A stretch of DNA of 64,000 nt from Sporomusa sp. KB1 (GCF_007830295.1 NZ_VLKC01000002.1:4819157-4883156), one strand, 5' to 3'. Shown: positions 52,754-62,341, numbered from the stretch's first letter. Translations and numbers: made by a program. Notes: a model not told the origin generated them from the letters alone.

Positions 52754-53554
52754 ATGCCTTACGACAGTACCAGCATTGTTTTACATCACATTGGCAAAGT
52801 ATTTGTTAACGCCCGTGGTCAGGTTACCGCTCTGACTGACATCAATATTTCTATTGGTGACGGCGAGTTTTTTTCTATTGTCGGTCCCAGCGGTTGCGGC
52901 AAGACTACCCTGCTGCGCATTCTCGCCGGCCTGGATACAGCATCAAGCGGTACTGTGACAATCAAAGTTACAACCGATGATCGTCCGATAAACTCTATGG
53001 TATTTCAGGAACAGTCAATCTTTCCCTGGCTAACTGTTATGGATAATGTTGCCTATGGCCTAAAGTTACGGGGTATTTCTAAAAAAGAACGTTATCAAAT
53101 TGCCGAAAAATATATTCGCATGATTGGCCTGACTAAGTTTGCCAAAGCCTACCCGCATCAGCTTTCCGGCGGTATGAAACAACGGGTAAGTGTCGCCCGG
53201 GCTTTTGCTAATGATCCGGAAATTTTACTGATGGATGAGCCCTTTGGTGCCCTTGATGAACAAAATAGAATCCTGTTGCAGCAAGAATTGCTGCGAATTT
53301 GGGATGTAAGCAAGAAAACCACTGTTTTCATCACCCACAGCATTGATGAAGCGCTCTGCCTGAGTGACCGAATCTTAATTATGACTGCCCATCCTGGCAC
53401 CGTAAAATCAATTGTAAATGTAGACCTGCCCCGCCCCCGCGATATTGCCGCTATTAGAACTACGATGAGGTATAACGAGTTATTCCAATCGATTTGGCTG
53501 ACACTGCGGGAGGAAGTATTGAAAGTTAAAGACAGGGAATGCGCTGATAACTAA
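52754..53554 (+). CDS. ABC transporter ATP-binding protein, SsuB/TauB type
   Basis: This 266-residue ATPase carries Walker A (GPSGCGKTTLLRIL), the Q-loop (NSMVFQEQSIFPWLTV), the signature (LSGGMKQRVSVARAF) and Walker B (ILLMDEPFGALDEQ) with the H-loop (VFITHSIDEAL). The start at 52754 follows GGGAGGTG by eight bases; the longer open frame lies within the permease gene. It completes the importer. Confidence 0.94.
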   Translation: MPYDSTSIVLHHIGKVFVNARGQVTALTDINISIGDGEFFSIVGPSGCGKTTLLRILAGLDTASSGTVTIKVTTDDRPINSMVFQEQSIFPWLTVMDNVAYGLKLRGISKKERYQIAEKYIRMIGLTKFAKAYPHQLSGGMKQRVSVARAFANDPEILLMDEPFGALDEQNRILLQQELLRIWDVSKKTTVFITHSIDEALCLSDRILIMTAHPGTVKSIVNVDLPRPRDIAAIRTTMRYNELFQSIWLTLREEVLKVKDRECADN

Positions 53555-53561
53555 TGCAAAG

Positions 53562-53591
53562 AAAACACTGAGAATAACTTCTCAGTGTTTT
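53562..53591. terminator. Bidirectional terminator between the ABC operon and tRNA cluster 2
   Basis: An 11-base perfect stem AAAACACTGAG/CTCAGTGTTTT with an eight-base loop serves the plus-strand importer operon and the minus-strand tRNA cluster, whose tRNA-Trp 3' end is only three bases away. Confidence 0.8.
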
Positions 53592-53593
53592 TG

Positions 53594-53669
53594 TGGCAGG
53601 GGCAGAAGGACTTGAACCCTCAACCAATGGTTTTGGAGACCACTACTCTACCAATTGAGCTATACCCCT
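53594..53669 (-). tRNA. tRNA-Trp (anticodon CCA)
   Basis: This 76-base tRNA starts AGGGGTATAGC and has encoded CCA; the anticodon loop CTCCAAA gives CCA. It is last in the three-tRNA cluster. Confidence 0.95.
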
Positions 53670-53672
53670 ATA

Positions 53673-53747
53673 TGGAGCGGAAAACGAGATTCGAACTCGC
53701 GACCCTCGCCTTGGCAAGGCGATGCTCTACCGCTGAGCTACTTCCGC
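53673..53747 (-). tRNA. tRNA-Gly (anticodon GCC), second copy
   Basis: It is identical to the copy at 49097-49171, including nine bases of upstream flank, with anticodon GCC and encoded CCA. It is separated from tRNA-Asp by a hairpin spacer. Confidence 0.95.
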
Positions 53748-53826
53748 ATATTCGACTTTCGACCTTAAACGTTCGATTTTCGTCGTACTTATCGAATGTC
53801 GCATTTCGAACATCGAATGTTGAGAG
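53748..53826. repeat. Hairpin spacer between tRNA-Asp and tRNA-Gly
   Basis: It is related to the spacer at 49172-49244 (shared ATATTCGAC, TTCGATTTTCG, ATCGAATGTC and TCGAACATCGA) and also forms an imperfect inverted repeat. Confidence 0.7.
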
Positions 53827-53902
53827 TGGCGACCCAGATCGGATTTGAACCGACGACCTCCGCCGTGACAGGGCGGCATTCTAACCGCTAAACTACTGGG
53901 CC
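53827..53902 (-). tRNA. tRNA-Asp (anticodon GUC), second copy
   Basis: This 76-base tRNA starts GGCCCAGTAGTTTAGC and has anticodon GUC and encoded CCA. Its body differs from the tRNA-Asp at 49463, so the two are diverged paralogues. Confidence 0.95.
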
Positions 53903-53933
53903 GTGTTATTTACTATCTCCCTGACGAGATCTA

Positions 53934-53962
53934 ATATTACCATGCTTTTGACATAATATCAA
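53934..53962 (-). promoter_or_regulatory. Promoter of tRNA cluster 2
   Basis: On the minus strand TTGATA and TAATAT are 17 bases apart, about 30 bases upstream of tRNA-Asp. Confidence 0.65.
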
Positions 53963-54094
53963 TAGGTTTTAGCGGAATTTCTATATTTTTTTAGTATAAT
54001 TCTGTTATTATCTATATTTTGATCGAAATGCTGCGTTAAAACCCTGCTTTGGGGAATTTGATCAAATTCCAGCAGATATGGTGAAAAACTCTTG

Positions 54095-55999
54095 CTAATG
54101 AAAAATATTATACTGATGCATTTTCCGGTAAACAGTACTGCGGGCAACGCCCATTGTCTTAGCAACATGACTAACGTTCCCTTTGAATTTAAAAAGAAGG
54201 TCAATGATCTGCTGCCGTTCCTGTTCACTTAGATTGTGCTTCATTTTCACTGGCTCACGTAAATTATCCGGTTTTGCTGCGGGGGAAGTCCGAATACTCA
54301 TGCCTTTGTTATCGATAATAAACTCTGGTAAATGCTCCAACCGAATTGTATCACCTTCGGCTACATTTATTGCCCTTTCTGCAATATTTTGCAATTCACG
54401 GACATTACCTGGCCAGTCATACTGTTCGAGCAACAGGTATACTTCAGAATCAACATTTTTAATAGTCCGTCCCAATTCATTTGCCATTTTCGTAAGGATG
54501 GAATTAAAAATAAGCAGTATATCCTCCCGTCGTTCCCGTAACGGTGGTATTTTAATAGAAATAACATTGAGCCGGTAATATAGGTCTTGGCGAAAATTAC
54601 CCTGTTCTACCTCGCGCGCCAAATCCTTGTTAGTGGCACAAATAATTCTTAAATCAATTGGAATAAGCTTATTATCACCAATTCTAGTTAGTTTGCGTTC
54701 TTGTAGTACTCTGAGTAAAGTAACTTGCAGTTCCAGGGGCATGTCCCCTATCTCGTCGAGAAAAAGGGTCCCTCCTGACGCAAATTCGAATTTTCCCGGT
54801 CTCCCGCCACGTTTTGCTCCGGTAAAAGCGCCATCTGCATAGCCGAATAATTCGCTCCCAATCAATTCTCTGGGGATAGCGCCACAGTTAACGGCTACAA
54901 AGGGCCCTTTTCGCCGCGCACTCTGATTATGAATTGCTTGCGCAAAAACCTCTTTTCCTGTGCCGCTTTCCCCTTCGATAAGCACGTTAGACATACAACT
55001 GGCAGCCTGGAAGGCTGCTTGAATAGTCTTCAATATTGCCGGACTTTGCCCGATAATGTCACCAAGCCGGAAAGCAGCCTGAGCACCACTTAAGCGGTTA
55101 ATTAGATTATGCACCTTTTTTATGGGGCGCAGTAAAATAACTCCCCCTGCTAACATTCCCTGGTCATCAAAAATTGGCCGGCCAGAGGATATGCAGTGCA
55201 GCCGCCCTAAACTTGCATCATTAAAAATTTCAATATCATTATAAGCTTCCTGCCGTTCAAAAACACCTTCCACAAAGGGTGCTTCGCTGCCAGCTAATTC
55301 ATTTACAGACTTATTGAGCAGAGTTGAACCTGACTTGCCGAAAATTTCTTCCACTACCAGATTGACTTGCCTGACAATTCCTTTATCATCAATTATGATG
55401 ACTCCATCTGACATCGTGTTGAAAATGTTATCCATGCGGTTATAAGCTAATACTATTTCCCGGTTCTTTTCCCGTAGTTTCAAAGTCTGGTAAGCATACT
55501 TTGATATTGTATTCGCTACGGAAAAGAGAACATTAGCTGCTGCCTGAATCTTTTCTTCCGGAATAACCGGGATTTTTTTAATTTCAGTTATATATTTATC
55601 CGGGTCCACACCAATTTCACCGGCAATTTTCAGACATTGTTCTTCATTAGGAGCCGCAGTCAAGATTTGTCCCCCAAATATTGCGCCAATTGAGATTCCA
55701 TTCAATATAATAGGAGCGACAAAATCAATTAAACCAGCATGACAATGGTACACAGCAGGCCTTCCCGTACGGATTGCTTCTGCTATCCCCAGCATATCAA
55801 TCTCCTGACAGCGCTTTCGTCCAACCTCGGTCGACCGCATGATATTCGTGCAGAACTCACAAAAACGGCTCGGGCGGGTTATCGCATTACCGTCACTATC
55901 CTCAGTTAAACTACCCATACCGACACTTAAGGCAAAGTTATCTTGAAATTCCTGGAGAAAGGGCAATTCAATAAGTTCAGTCAATCTTACTGTAGCCAT
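54095..55999 (-). CDS. Sigma-54-dependent activator with PocR and PAS domains
   Basis: This 634-residue enhancer-binding protein has an N-terminal PocR ligand domain (about 1-165) with a Cys cluster (FCEFCTNIMRSTEVGRKRC, YHCHAGLIDF). A PAS domain follows (about 190-300), then an AAA+ motor with GESGTGKE near residue 341 and the sigma-54 contact GAFTGA near 391. A Fis-type DNA-binding helix closes it (about 590-632, HVAKTMGVARSTVYRKM). PocR domains sense small organic ligands. No enzyme operon that it obviously controls is adjacent. A candidate sigma-54 promoter lies about 200 bases upstream of its own start. Confidence 0.92.
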   Translation of the reverse strand: MATVRLTELIELPFLQEFQDNFALSVGMGSLTEDSDGNAITRPSRFCEFCTNIMRSTEVGRKRCQEIDMLGIAEAIRTGRPAVYHCHAGLIDFVAPIILNGISIGAIFGGQILTAAPNEEQCLKIAGEIGVDPDKYITEIKKIPVIPEEKIQAAANVLFSVANTISKYAYQTLKLREKNREIVLAYNRMDNIFNTMSDGVIIIDDKGIVRQVNLVVEEIFGKSGSTLLNKSVNELAGSEAPFVEGVFERQEAYNDIEIFNDASLGRLHCISSGRPIFDDQGMLAGGVILLRPIKKVHNLINRLSGAQAAFRLGDIIGQSPAILKTIQAAFQAASCMSNVLIEGESGTGKEVFAQAIHNQSARRKGPFVAVNCGAIPRELIGSELFGYADGAFTGAKRGGRPGKFEFASGGTLFLDEIGDMPLELQVTLLRVLQERKLTRIGDNKLIPIDLRIICATNKDLAREVEQGNFRQDLYYRLNVISIKIPPLRERREDILLIFNSILTKMANELGRTIKNVDSEVYLLLEQYDWPGNVRELQNIAERAINVAEGDTIRLEHLPEFIIDNKGMSIRTSPAAKPDNLREPVKMKHNLSEQERQQIIDLLFKFKGNVSHVAKTMGVARSTVYRKMHQYNIFH

Positions 56000-56114
56000 T
56001 GGTAAGGTTCACTCCCCTCGACAGTCATTTTTCTCCGCGGCCTGAAGCCATTTTCACTTTAATTTTACCATCTTATATAGAAATTTGCTGTAGATAATAA
56101 ATTCCAGCAAATAA

Positions 56115-56150
56115 ATGCCTTACAGTTCGGGCTTTTGAACTGTAAGGCAT
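56115..56150. terminator. Strong hairpin after the RND/AT/PPTase operon
   Basis: A perfect 14-base stem ATGCCTTACAGTTC/GAACTGTAAGGCAT around eight bases is followed on the minus strand by TTATTTGCTGG. The T-tract is modest. It is probably the terminator of the operon ending at 56365, but it could also be a regulator-binding dyad. Confidence 0.55.
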
Positions 56151-56194
56151 GCAGTCAACCTAGGTATCTTAAATGAACTTATCATATACTTATA

Positions 56195-56209
56195 GCAATA
56201 TACATGCCA
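56195..56209 (-). promoter_or_regulatory. Candidate sigma-54 promoter
   Basis: On the minus strand TGGCAT-GTATA-TTGC matches the -24/-12 consensus TGGCAC-N5-TTGC with one change and the required GG-N10-GC spacing. It points toward the sigma-54 activator gene 195 bases downstream, which suggests autoregulation. Confidence 0.4.
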
Positions 56210-56364
56210 ACATATTGAATGGAATAAGCATTGATTAAACCGTTTTTTATCGTTACTATAAGGTCTAAAGCCATAATTGTAGCATATTGTTGCAAGAATT
56301 CGCAAAGTGTATTGCTTTCAAGCATATAAGCATACTACACACTGATACATTTTTTCACTTGCTC

Positions 56365-57123
56365 TCAAATTGCATTCTTAGCCACATTAGCATAGTAGTC
56401 TCTCAAAGACTGAATATCTACATACAACTCGGTTTTGATAGGATAAACGATTGAGCACATATAATTGCCGATAGTAAAAGAAATGGCTTTGTATTGAGCA
56501 AAATTTTTATAGTAACACATTGTAAAATTATTGCAAAGGTCAATTCTTGAGATCTCAAAAACTTCAAACGGGGTCATTAAACCTGTTTTAAGAACCTTAG
56601 ATAATGCCTCTTTAGCTGTCCACAGAAGAGTTAAACCTGTTTCATAGGGAGTAACCAAGGGAATAATCCTTGTGGTTTCAAACTCGGTAAATTGCCCTGC
56701 TAAAACACCGTTTTGGGAGGAATCAATCTTTTCCAGGTCAATTCCCATAGGATGTGCTTCCGGAAAGGCAAGTGCCGCTCCATAATCCTCACAGTGGGTA
56801 ATACTGACTTGAATATTTTGCTTGTTGGATATAACTATTGGCTGAGTAAAGACACCAGATTGAATGACAATCTGCGTTAACTTGTCTTCACCGGTTAACG
56901 CAGCTATCGCCTGTTTAGCAACAAAGCGCCCGATAAGATAACTTCTGATCCGCTTTTCAAATTTCAATGTATTGTAATAATTACGTTCTTGAGTATGCAA
57001 GTGCGAAATTATCTCGCCATAATCTGTTTTACAAGAAAAAAAACAGCAACATAAAGTTGCTTTAAATATATTCTCCTCTCTAATTAAGTCCAACTTACCA
57101 ATATAAACACTACTGTTTGGCAT
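56365..57123 (-). CDS. 4'-phosphopantetheinyl transferase, Sfp type
   Basis: This 252-residue enzyme transfers phosphopantetheine from CoA to carrier proteins of polyketide, peptide or fatty-acid synthases. Family motifs are visible: HPMGIDLEKID (Mg-binding Asp and Glu), then TLLWTAKEALSKVLKTG (the WxxKEA block). Its size is that of the two-domain Sfp class with broad carrier specificity, not the small AcpS. It is the last gene of the adaptor-pump-acyltransferase operon, 15 bases after the AT gene, but no synthase is in the window. Confidence 0.87.
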   Translation of the reverse strand: MPNSSVYIGKLDLIREENIFKATLCCCFFSCKTDYGEIISHLHTQERNYYNTLKFEKRIRSYLIGRFVAKQAIAALTGEDKLTQIVIQSGVFTQPIVISNKQNIQVSITHCEDYGAALAFPEAHPMGIDLEKIDSSQNGVLAGQFTEFETTRIIPLVTPYETGLTLLWTAKEALSKVLKTGLMTPFEVFEISRIDLCNNFTMCYYKNFAQYKAISFTIGNYMCSIVYPIKTELYVDIQSLRDYYANVAKNAI

Positions 57124-57138
57124 TTTGGATTATACCTC

Positions 57139-58089
57139 TCAATAAATTCCAGCTAAATTTTCCAATCGTTTAATCTCCTGATCGAAGGGAGTTAAAATAT
57201 CATAAAATCGTGATTCAGAGTTCTTCTCTACGTTATGCTTTACAAAGTTAGCTAATGTTCCAGCTGGTCCCAAATCAATATAGTGAAACTGATAAATTTC
57301 TTCTAGCTTAAGTATGGTTTTTTGAAAAAGAATTGGCTGCCGAACAATATCCCAAAAATACTCTGGCGGGATATCAGTAATACGTTCACTCGATAAACAT
57401 GATATTATTGGTATTTCAGGTGTTCTAAAAGAGAAATTGTGTAAAAACTTTTTATATTCACCTCCTGCCGGATCAATTTTTGTTGAATGAAAGCCATACC
57501 TTACAGGAAGTGTTAAAAATGGGACATTTGTAGTTTTTAAATGGTTTTCAATAATTAATAAATTTTCACTAGCACCAGAAATGACAAAATGAGAAGCATA
57601 ATTTACTGCAGCTAATTCTGAGTAGCGGAAAATTACAGAGGACTGGTTATACAATTCCGGCTTATTAATAACTGCTACCATCCTGCCAGTTTGACAATGG
57701 TCCCCAATTAACTCCACCTGCTTCAGAATACAATCTAACGCATCCTTCAGTGAAATCATTTCCGCAACTGCTGCTGCGGTAACCTCTCCTAAACTTGCCC
57801 CTAAAACATAATCAGGATTGATTCCCAGTTCGACTAATACACGTGCCAAAGAATATTCCACCATAAAAATTGCTGGATGAGTGTATAAGAGGTTATCAAA
57901 TTTATCCGCTTTGCTTTTGGCAGGATTGTAAATTTCATCAATAATTGAAATACCAGCACTTTGATACACCATGTCATTCAACTGGGATAACCAGTGTCTA
58001 AATACGGTATTTTGATGATAGAGTTCTCTGCCCATATGGTAATACTGCGATCCTTGACCTGAAAACATAAAAACAATAGGTTTTCTCAA
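57139..58089 (-). CDS. Stand-alone acyltransferase (FabD / trans-AT type)
   Basis: This 316-residue malonyl-CoA:ACP acyltransferase-fold enzyme has the motifs MFSGQGSQYYHMGREL, GASLGEVTAAAVAEM (nucleophile Ser) and YGFHSTKIDPAG (catalytic His in FHS). The C-terminal IDLGPAGTLANFVKHN is typical. The resemblance is to discrete ATs of trans-AT polyketide systems rather than to housekeeping FabD. The start is a TTG at 58089 with GAGGA upstream, since an in-frame TGA precedes it. It lies between an RND pump and a PPTase, so it probably serves a specialised lipid or polyketide. Confidence 0.83.
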   Translation of the reverse strand: MRKPIVFMFSGQGSQYYHMGRELYHQNTVFRHWLSQLNDMVYQSAGISIIDEIYNPAKSKADKFDNLLYTHPAIFMVEYSLARVLVELGINPDYVLGASLGEVTAAAVAEMISLKDALDCILKQVELIGDHCQTGRMVAVINKPELYNQSSVIFRYSELAAVNYASHFVISGASENLLIIENHLKTTNVPFLTLPVRYGFHSTKIDPAGGEYKKFLHNFSFRTPEIPIISCLSSERITDIPPEYFWDIVRQPILFQKTILKLEEIYQFHYIDLGPAGTLANFVKHNVEKNSESRFYDILTPFDQEIKRLENLAGIY

Positions 58090-58124
58090 TCACCATCATC
58101 CTCTTTCTTCATCAAAGTTAAGGT

Positions 58125-61100
58125 TCATGGTACCAGGGCATTATGATCGGTATCTTGTACTACAGCCTTATTTTGATGCACATTGAACCATGCCGCATAC
58201 ATGGTCGGCAAAACCAGCAGTGTTAACACAGTGGCCCCAAATAATCCGCCTGCAATGGCTACAGCCATAGGACCCCAAAAGTTGCTTAGCACCAAGGGAA
58301 TCATCCCCAGCATGGCCGTTACTGCAGTGAGCATAATGGGGCGAAACCTTTGTACCGCAGAGTCAATAATTGCATCCCAAGGTGTTGCTCCGGCTGCAAT
58401 GTGCTTTTCAATCTGATCCACCAGAATTACTGAGTTTCGTATGATCATACCGGAAAGAGCCAAAATGCCAAGTTGAGCCACAAAACCCATTGGGCGCTGC
58501 GTCAATATCATTGAGAGACTAACCCCAATAATACCCAACGGAGCGGTTAATATCGTCAAAATCACCAGTGACATTTTCTCAAACTGCAACATTAATAAGG
58601 TAAGAATAATTAACATCATAATTGGCACAGGCAGAGCCAGGTATTCCTGGGATGAAATACTTCTTTCGAGTGAACCGCCGATATCGATGTTATAACCTAA
58701 AGGTAAATTATTACGGATATCGTTTAGCTCTTTATATACTTGCTTAGTTGCGTCATTTCCAGTAATTCCTGATGCTACCTCGGCCTGCACGGTTACGGTT
58801 GGTTTAAGATTACGACGCCAAATTAAGCCTTCTTCAGCCTCAAAGTGGATTCGGGCGATTTGCTCCAGTGGAACAAATTGGCCATTACCGATATGAATTG
58901 GCATATCTTTTATATGGGCTAAATCTTTTCTATTCTGAGAGTCCATACGGTAAACAATGCCAATTGTTTGGTCACGTTCCCGAAATTCTGCCACTTTCGC
59001 TCCAGATATCTGGTTTTGTAAAGCCGCCGCCAAAGCCTGACTATTTATTCCAAGTATACGCGCTTTGTCCTGATCAATCTCTAAATGCATGACTTTTATT
59101 TTTTCATTCCAATTAACATTTATATTGCGTAGCCATAAATTTTGCGCCATGAGCTCACTTACCTGGTTAGAAATTTCCTTTACTTTTGCATGCTCATATC
59201 CTGACACTCTAAACATAACAGGGTAGTCCGCAGGCGGGCCGGTCTGGATCAAATTGATATGCCCACGTACATTATCAAATTTTTCCGCAAACAATGTATT
59301 GATTTTTTGCATCAATTCTGCACGTGTTTTTATATCTTTAGCCACAATAATGAACTGGGCATAATTGTTAGCCTGAGGCATTGCTTCCATACATATTACT
59401 AACCTGGGTGCACCCTGGCCAACATAATAGCTATAACTGCTAATATTGGTATCGTCAGTAAGATATTCAGCAAATCTCCGGGCCTCATATTCGGTTGACT
59501 GGAGGGAAGACCCTTCAGGTAAAGTCAATTCAACAATGAGTTCAGGACGCATGGATGGCGGAAAAAATTCCTCTCTTACGAATTGCAGTAAACCAATAGC
59601 CCCGATAAAACAGACCAGTGTTATACCAAGCACCAGTTTTCGATGACCTAAACACCACGTAAGAACCTGCCGGAAAAGCTGATAAAATTTCGCATCATAC
59701 ACAGCATGACCATCTTTTTCACCAGGCTTTGACTTAATTAGTTTATACCCCAATAAAGGAGTTACCAGAACAGATACAAACCATGATATCAGTAAGGCGA
59801 TGGTAACTACTTTGAAAATACTGCTCGTGAAATCTGCTGAATCACCTTTAGCCAGTCCTAAGGGAATGAAGCCTGCACATGTAATAAGTGTTCCTGTCAG
59901 CATTGGAAAAGCAGTAGCCGTATACGCATAGCAAGCAGCCTTAGTCCGGTCCCAGCCTTGCTCCATTTTAACTGACATCATTTCTAAGGAGATGATAGCG
60001 TCATCTACCATTAATCCCAAGGCAATAATTAATGATCCTAATGAAATCTTATGTAAATCAATATCTGCTATTCTCATGCAGACAAATACGCCAGCGAAAA
60101 TCAGCGGCATGCCTACAGCTACAACAAGTCCTGAACGTATGCCAAGACTAAAAAAGCAGACAACCAGTACAATGATTACAGCTTCACCCAGTGTTTTAAC
60201 AAATTCGCCAATTGATTCTTCAACTACTTTGGGTTGATTTGACACCTGGCTAATTGTAAAACCAACCGGTAAATTCTGTTTAATCATGGCTATAGTTTTA
60301 TTCAGATCTTTACCCAGATTTAGTATATTACCGCCATTTTCCATTGATACCGCAAGACCGACTGCCGCTTGACCATTATAAAACATCTTTGGCTCAATTG
60401 GATCAACATAATTTCGCTGTATCTTGGCGATATCAGCTAATCTGATTGTATGGTTATTGGCACGAATAGGTAAATTACGAATACTCTCAATATCGTCAAA
60501 CATTCCCGTGACACGTAAATAAATATTATCTGACGATGTTTCGATTGATCCTGAAGCCGCCATAGCATCTTGGGTTTGGATAGCGCTTATAATGGAATTT
60601 GGATCAATTCCAAGCTGAGCCAGCTTGCTGCTTTCGATTTCAATATAGATTTTTTCTGTTTGGACCCCTATCAGATCAACTTTCTTCACGCTTTGTACGC
60701 CCAATAAAATCCGTCGTATTTGTTCAGCCTTTTTTCGCATTTCTTCATAGGTGAATTCATCAGAAGTCAATGCATAAATGTTACCAAACACATCGTCAAA
60801 CCGATCATTAAAATATGGTCCAACAATGCCTTGCGGTAACGTATGCCTGATATCATTTACCATATTGCGCACTTCCAGCCAGATTGGACGGATATCCTTG
60901 GGATTCACAGTTTCTTTTAAATTGACATAGATCAATGCTTGTCCCGGACGTGAATAACTTCTTATATAGTCCAACTTAGGTGTATCCTGCAGTTTTTTTT
61001 CAATTTTATCAGTAACCTGTTCTTCTACCTGACGCGCGTTAGCCCCTGGCCACTCTATAGAAACAAGCATTGTGTGGAGTACCATATCAGGTTCTTCCAT

Positions 61101-61211
61101 TCGTCCTAATTGAACATAGGAAAAGGTCCCTACTATCAGTATGACAACAATGAAATAGTATACCAGTTGTTTATGCCGCAGGGCCCATTCTGTTAAATTG
61201 ATATTCTTCAT
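58125..61211 (-). CDS. RND-family efflux transporter permease
   Basis: This 1028-residue inner-membrane pump has about 12 helices and two large periplasmic loops (about 35-330 and 560-860). Helix 4 carries the proton-relay region (LGLMVDDAIISLEMMSVKME). The N-terminal part (LGRMEEPDMVLHTMLVSIEW, GANARQVEEQVTDKIE) is characteristic of hydrophobe/amphiphile RND exporters. It overlaps the adaptor gene by four bases (ATGA). No outer-membrane channel gene follows; a TolC-like partner must be encoded elsewhere. RND pumps of this type are expected only in double-membraned bacteria. Confidence 0.93.
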   Translation of the reverse strand: MKNINLTEWALRHKQLVYYFIVVILIVGTFSYVQLGRMEEPDMVLHTMLVSIEWPGANARQVEEQVTDKIEKKLQDTPKLDYIRSYSRPGQALIYVNLKETVNPKDIRPIWLEVRNMVNDIRHTLPQGIVGPYFNDRFDDVFGNIYALTSDEFTYEEMRKKAEQIRRILLGVQSVKKVDLIGVQTEKIYIEIESSKLAQLGIDPNSIISAIQTQDAMAASGSIETSSDNIYLRVTGMFDDIESIRNLPIRANNHTIRLADIAKIQRNYVDPIEPKMFYNGQAAVGLAVSMENGGNILNLGKDLNKTIAMIKQNLPVGFTISQVSNQPKVVEESIGEFVKTLGEAVIIVLVVCFFSLGIRSGLVVAVGMPLIFAGVFVCMRIADIDLHKISLGSLIIALGLMVDDAIISLEMMSVKMEQGWDRTKAACYAYTATAFPMLTGTLITCAGFIPLGLAKGDSADFTSSIFKVVTIALLISWFVSVLVTPLLGYKLIKSKPGEKDGHAVYDAKFYQLFRQVLTWCLGHRKLVLGITLVCFIGAIGLLQFVREEFFPPSMRPELIVELTLPEGSSLQSTEYEARRFAEYLTDDTNISSYSYYVGQGAPRLVICMEAMPQANNYAQFIIVAKDIKTRAELMQKINTLFAEKFDNVRGHINLIQTGPPADYPVMFRVSGYEHAKVKEISNQVSELMAQNLWLRNINVNWNEKIKVMHLEIDQDKARILGINSQALAAALQNQISGAKVAEFRERDQTIGIVYRMDSQNRKDLAHIKDMPIHIGNGQFVPLEQIARIHFEAEEGLIWRRNLKPTVTVQAEVASGITGNDATKQVYKELNDIRNNLPLGYNIDIGGSLERSISSQEYLALPVPIMMLIILTLLMLQFEKMSLVILTILTAPLGIIGVSLSMILTQRPMGFVAQLGILALSGMIIRNSVILVDQIEKHIAAGATPWDAIIDSAVQRFRPIMLTAVTAMLGMIPLVLSNFWGPMAVAIAGGLFGATVLTLLVLPTMYAAWFNVHQNKAVVQDTDHNALVP

Positions 61212-62296
61212 AAGACATCACCTGCAATACGCACTCTTTGCCCTTCGCGCAACTTATGCACTCCTGCCGTGACGATAACCGCACCTGCCTGCAGCCCTTC
61301 AATAACCTGAACTTTTCCATCACCAATGGTACCAATTGTAATGGGATTTAGATTAACTATATCATTATTGACAACCCAAATATAAGGCTGATCTTGGGTC
61401 TGATAAATCGCCGTCACTGGAATATATAATGCCTTTTGACTGTTAGGGCCTGTAATCGTGACATTAGCTGTCATGCCTAGCTTAATGCTTTGCGGAACAT
61501 CAGGCAAGCTGATACGCACTTTATAGGTACGGGAGATCTTATCCGCCATAGGTGAAATCTCTCTCACTTTTCCATCTACCACAACATTTGGCTGTGCCCA
61601 AAATGTGACAGACACTTGTTGTACATTACGAACTTCTTCGATGCGATTCTCCGGAATACTGATTTCTACTTCCAATGCGCCGTCCTTGACAAGCGTAATA
61701 ATCGACTGTCCGGCACTTACCACTTGATTGATTTCAGCATTGATGCTGGAAATCACTCCCGGGCTATCAGCATAGAGACTGCTGTAATCCATTTGATTGG
61801 CGCTTTGTGCATATTGGGCTAACGCTTTGCTGCGATCAGCCACGGCAGTGTCATAAGCAGTTTGATACTGATCATACTGTGCCCGGCTAATAGCATTTTG
61901 TTCATATAACTGCTTGTAGCGCTGCAGGTTACTCCCAGCAAGTGCTACTTGTGATTCGGCAGAGTTTACCTGAGCTGAATTAATATTCATAGTCTGTTGA
62001 ATGTCTTTGGGTTCGATTTGCATTAGAACATCACCAGGATTGACTACACTCCCCAAATCCACATTTCGTTTAATAATCTTCCCGTTTACCTGAAAAGCCA
62101 GCTGACTTTCATAACGGCCGCGTACCTCACCGGAATAGTTAGAATTTATACCATAGGAATTTTCTTCGACAATTTGCGCCCGCACTGCTGGTATTTCTTC
62201 TGTTGCAGGCTGCGTTTTAGAACATCCGCTTATGTTTGCACCTATCAGCAGAATCAAGCAAATATAAGCTCCCACAACGTTTCGTCGTTTTGCCAC
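61208..62296 (-). CDS. RND efflux periplasmic adaptor lipoprotein
   Basis: This protein of about 362 residues bridges the pump and an outer-membrane channel. A lipoprotein signal ends in IGANISGCSKTQ. Barrel-sandwich and alpha-hairpin domains follow (VNPGDVLMQIEPKDIQQTMN, NAISRAQYDQYQTAYDTAVA), then a beta-barrel (VEISIPENRIEEVRNVQQVS). A GTG start at 62296 is favoured because an AGGGGGG site lies just before it; an ATG at 62314 overlaps that site. It is the first gene of the operon with the pump, AT and PPTase. Confidence 0.9.
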   Translation of the reverse strand: MAKRRNVVGAYICLILLIGANISGCSKTQPATEEIPAVRAQIVEENSYGINSNYSGEVRGRYESQLAFQVNGKIIKRNVDLGSVVNPGDVLMQIEPKDIQQTMNINSAQVNSAESQVALAGSNLQRYKQLYEQNAISRAQYDQYQTAYDTAVADRSKALAQYAQSANQMDYSSLYADSPGVISSINAEINQVVSAGQSIITLVKDGALEVEISIPENRIEEVRNVQQVSVTFWAQPNVVVDGKVREISPMADKISRTYKVRISLPDVPQSIKLGMTANVTITGPNSQKALYIPVTAIYQTQDQPYIWVVNNDIVNLNPITIGTIGDGKVQVIEGLQAGAVIVTAGVHKLREGQRVRIAGDVL

Positions 62297-62341
62297 ACAA
62301 GCCCCCCCTTTCACGCATTTTATCCCGCTTATTTTATCTTT

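Larger units (their letters stand above)
56000..56364. other. Intergenic region between the sigma-54 activator and the PPTase gene
   Basis: These 365 bases hold no convincing gene. They contain a strong hairpin (56115-56150) and a candidate sigma-54 promoter (56195-56209), both readable on the minus strand. Confidence 0.55.

Noticed and set aside
56120..56305. A 61-codon minus-strand frame between the activator and the PPTase gene
   Set aside because: It spans the candidate sigma-54 promoter and the hairpin and has no ribosome site.
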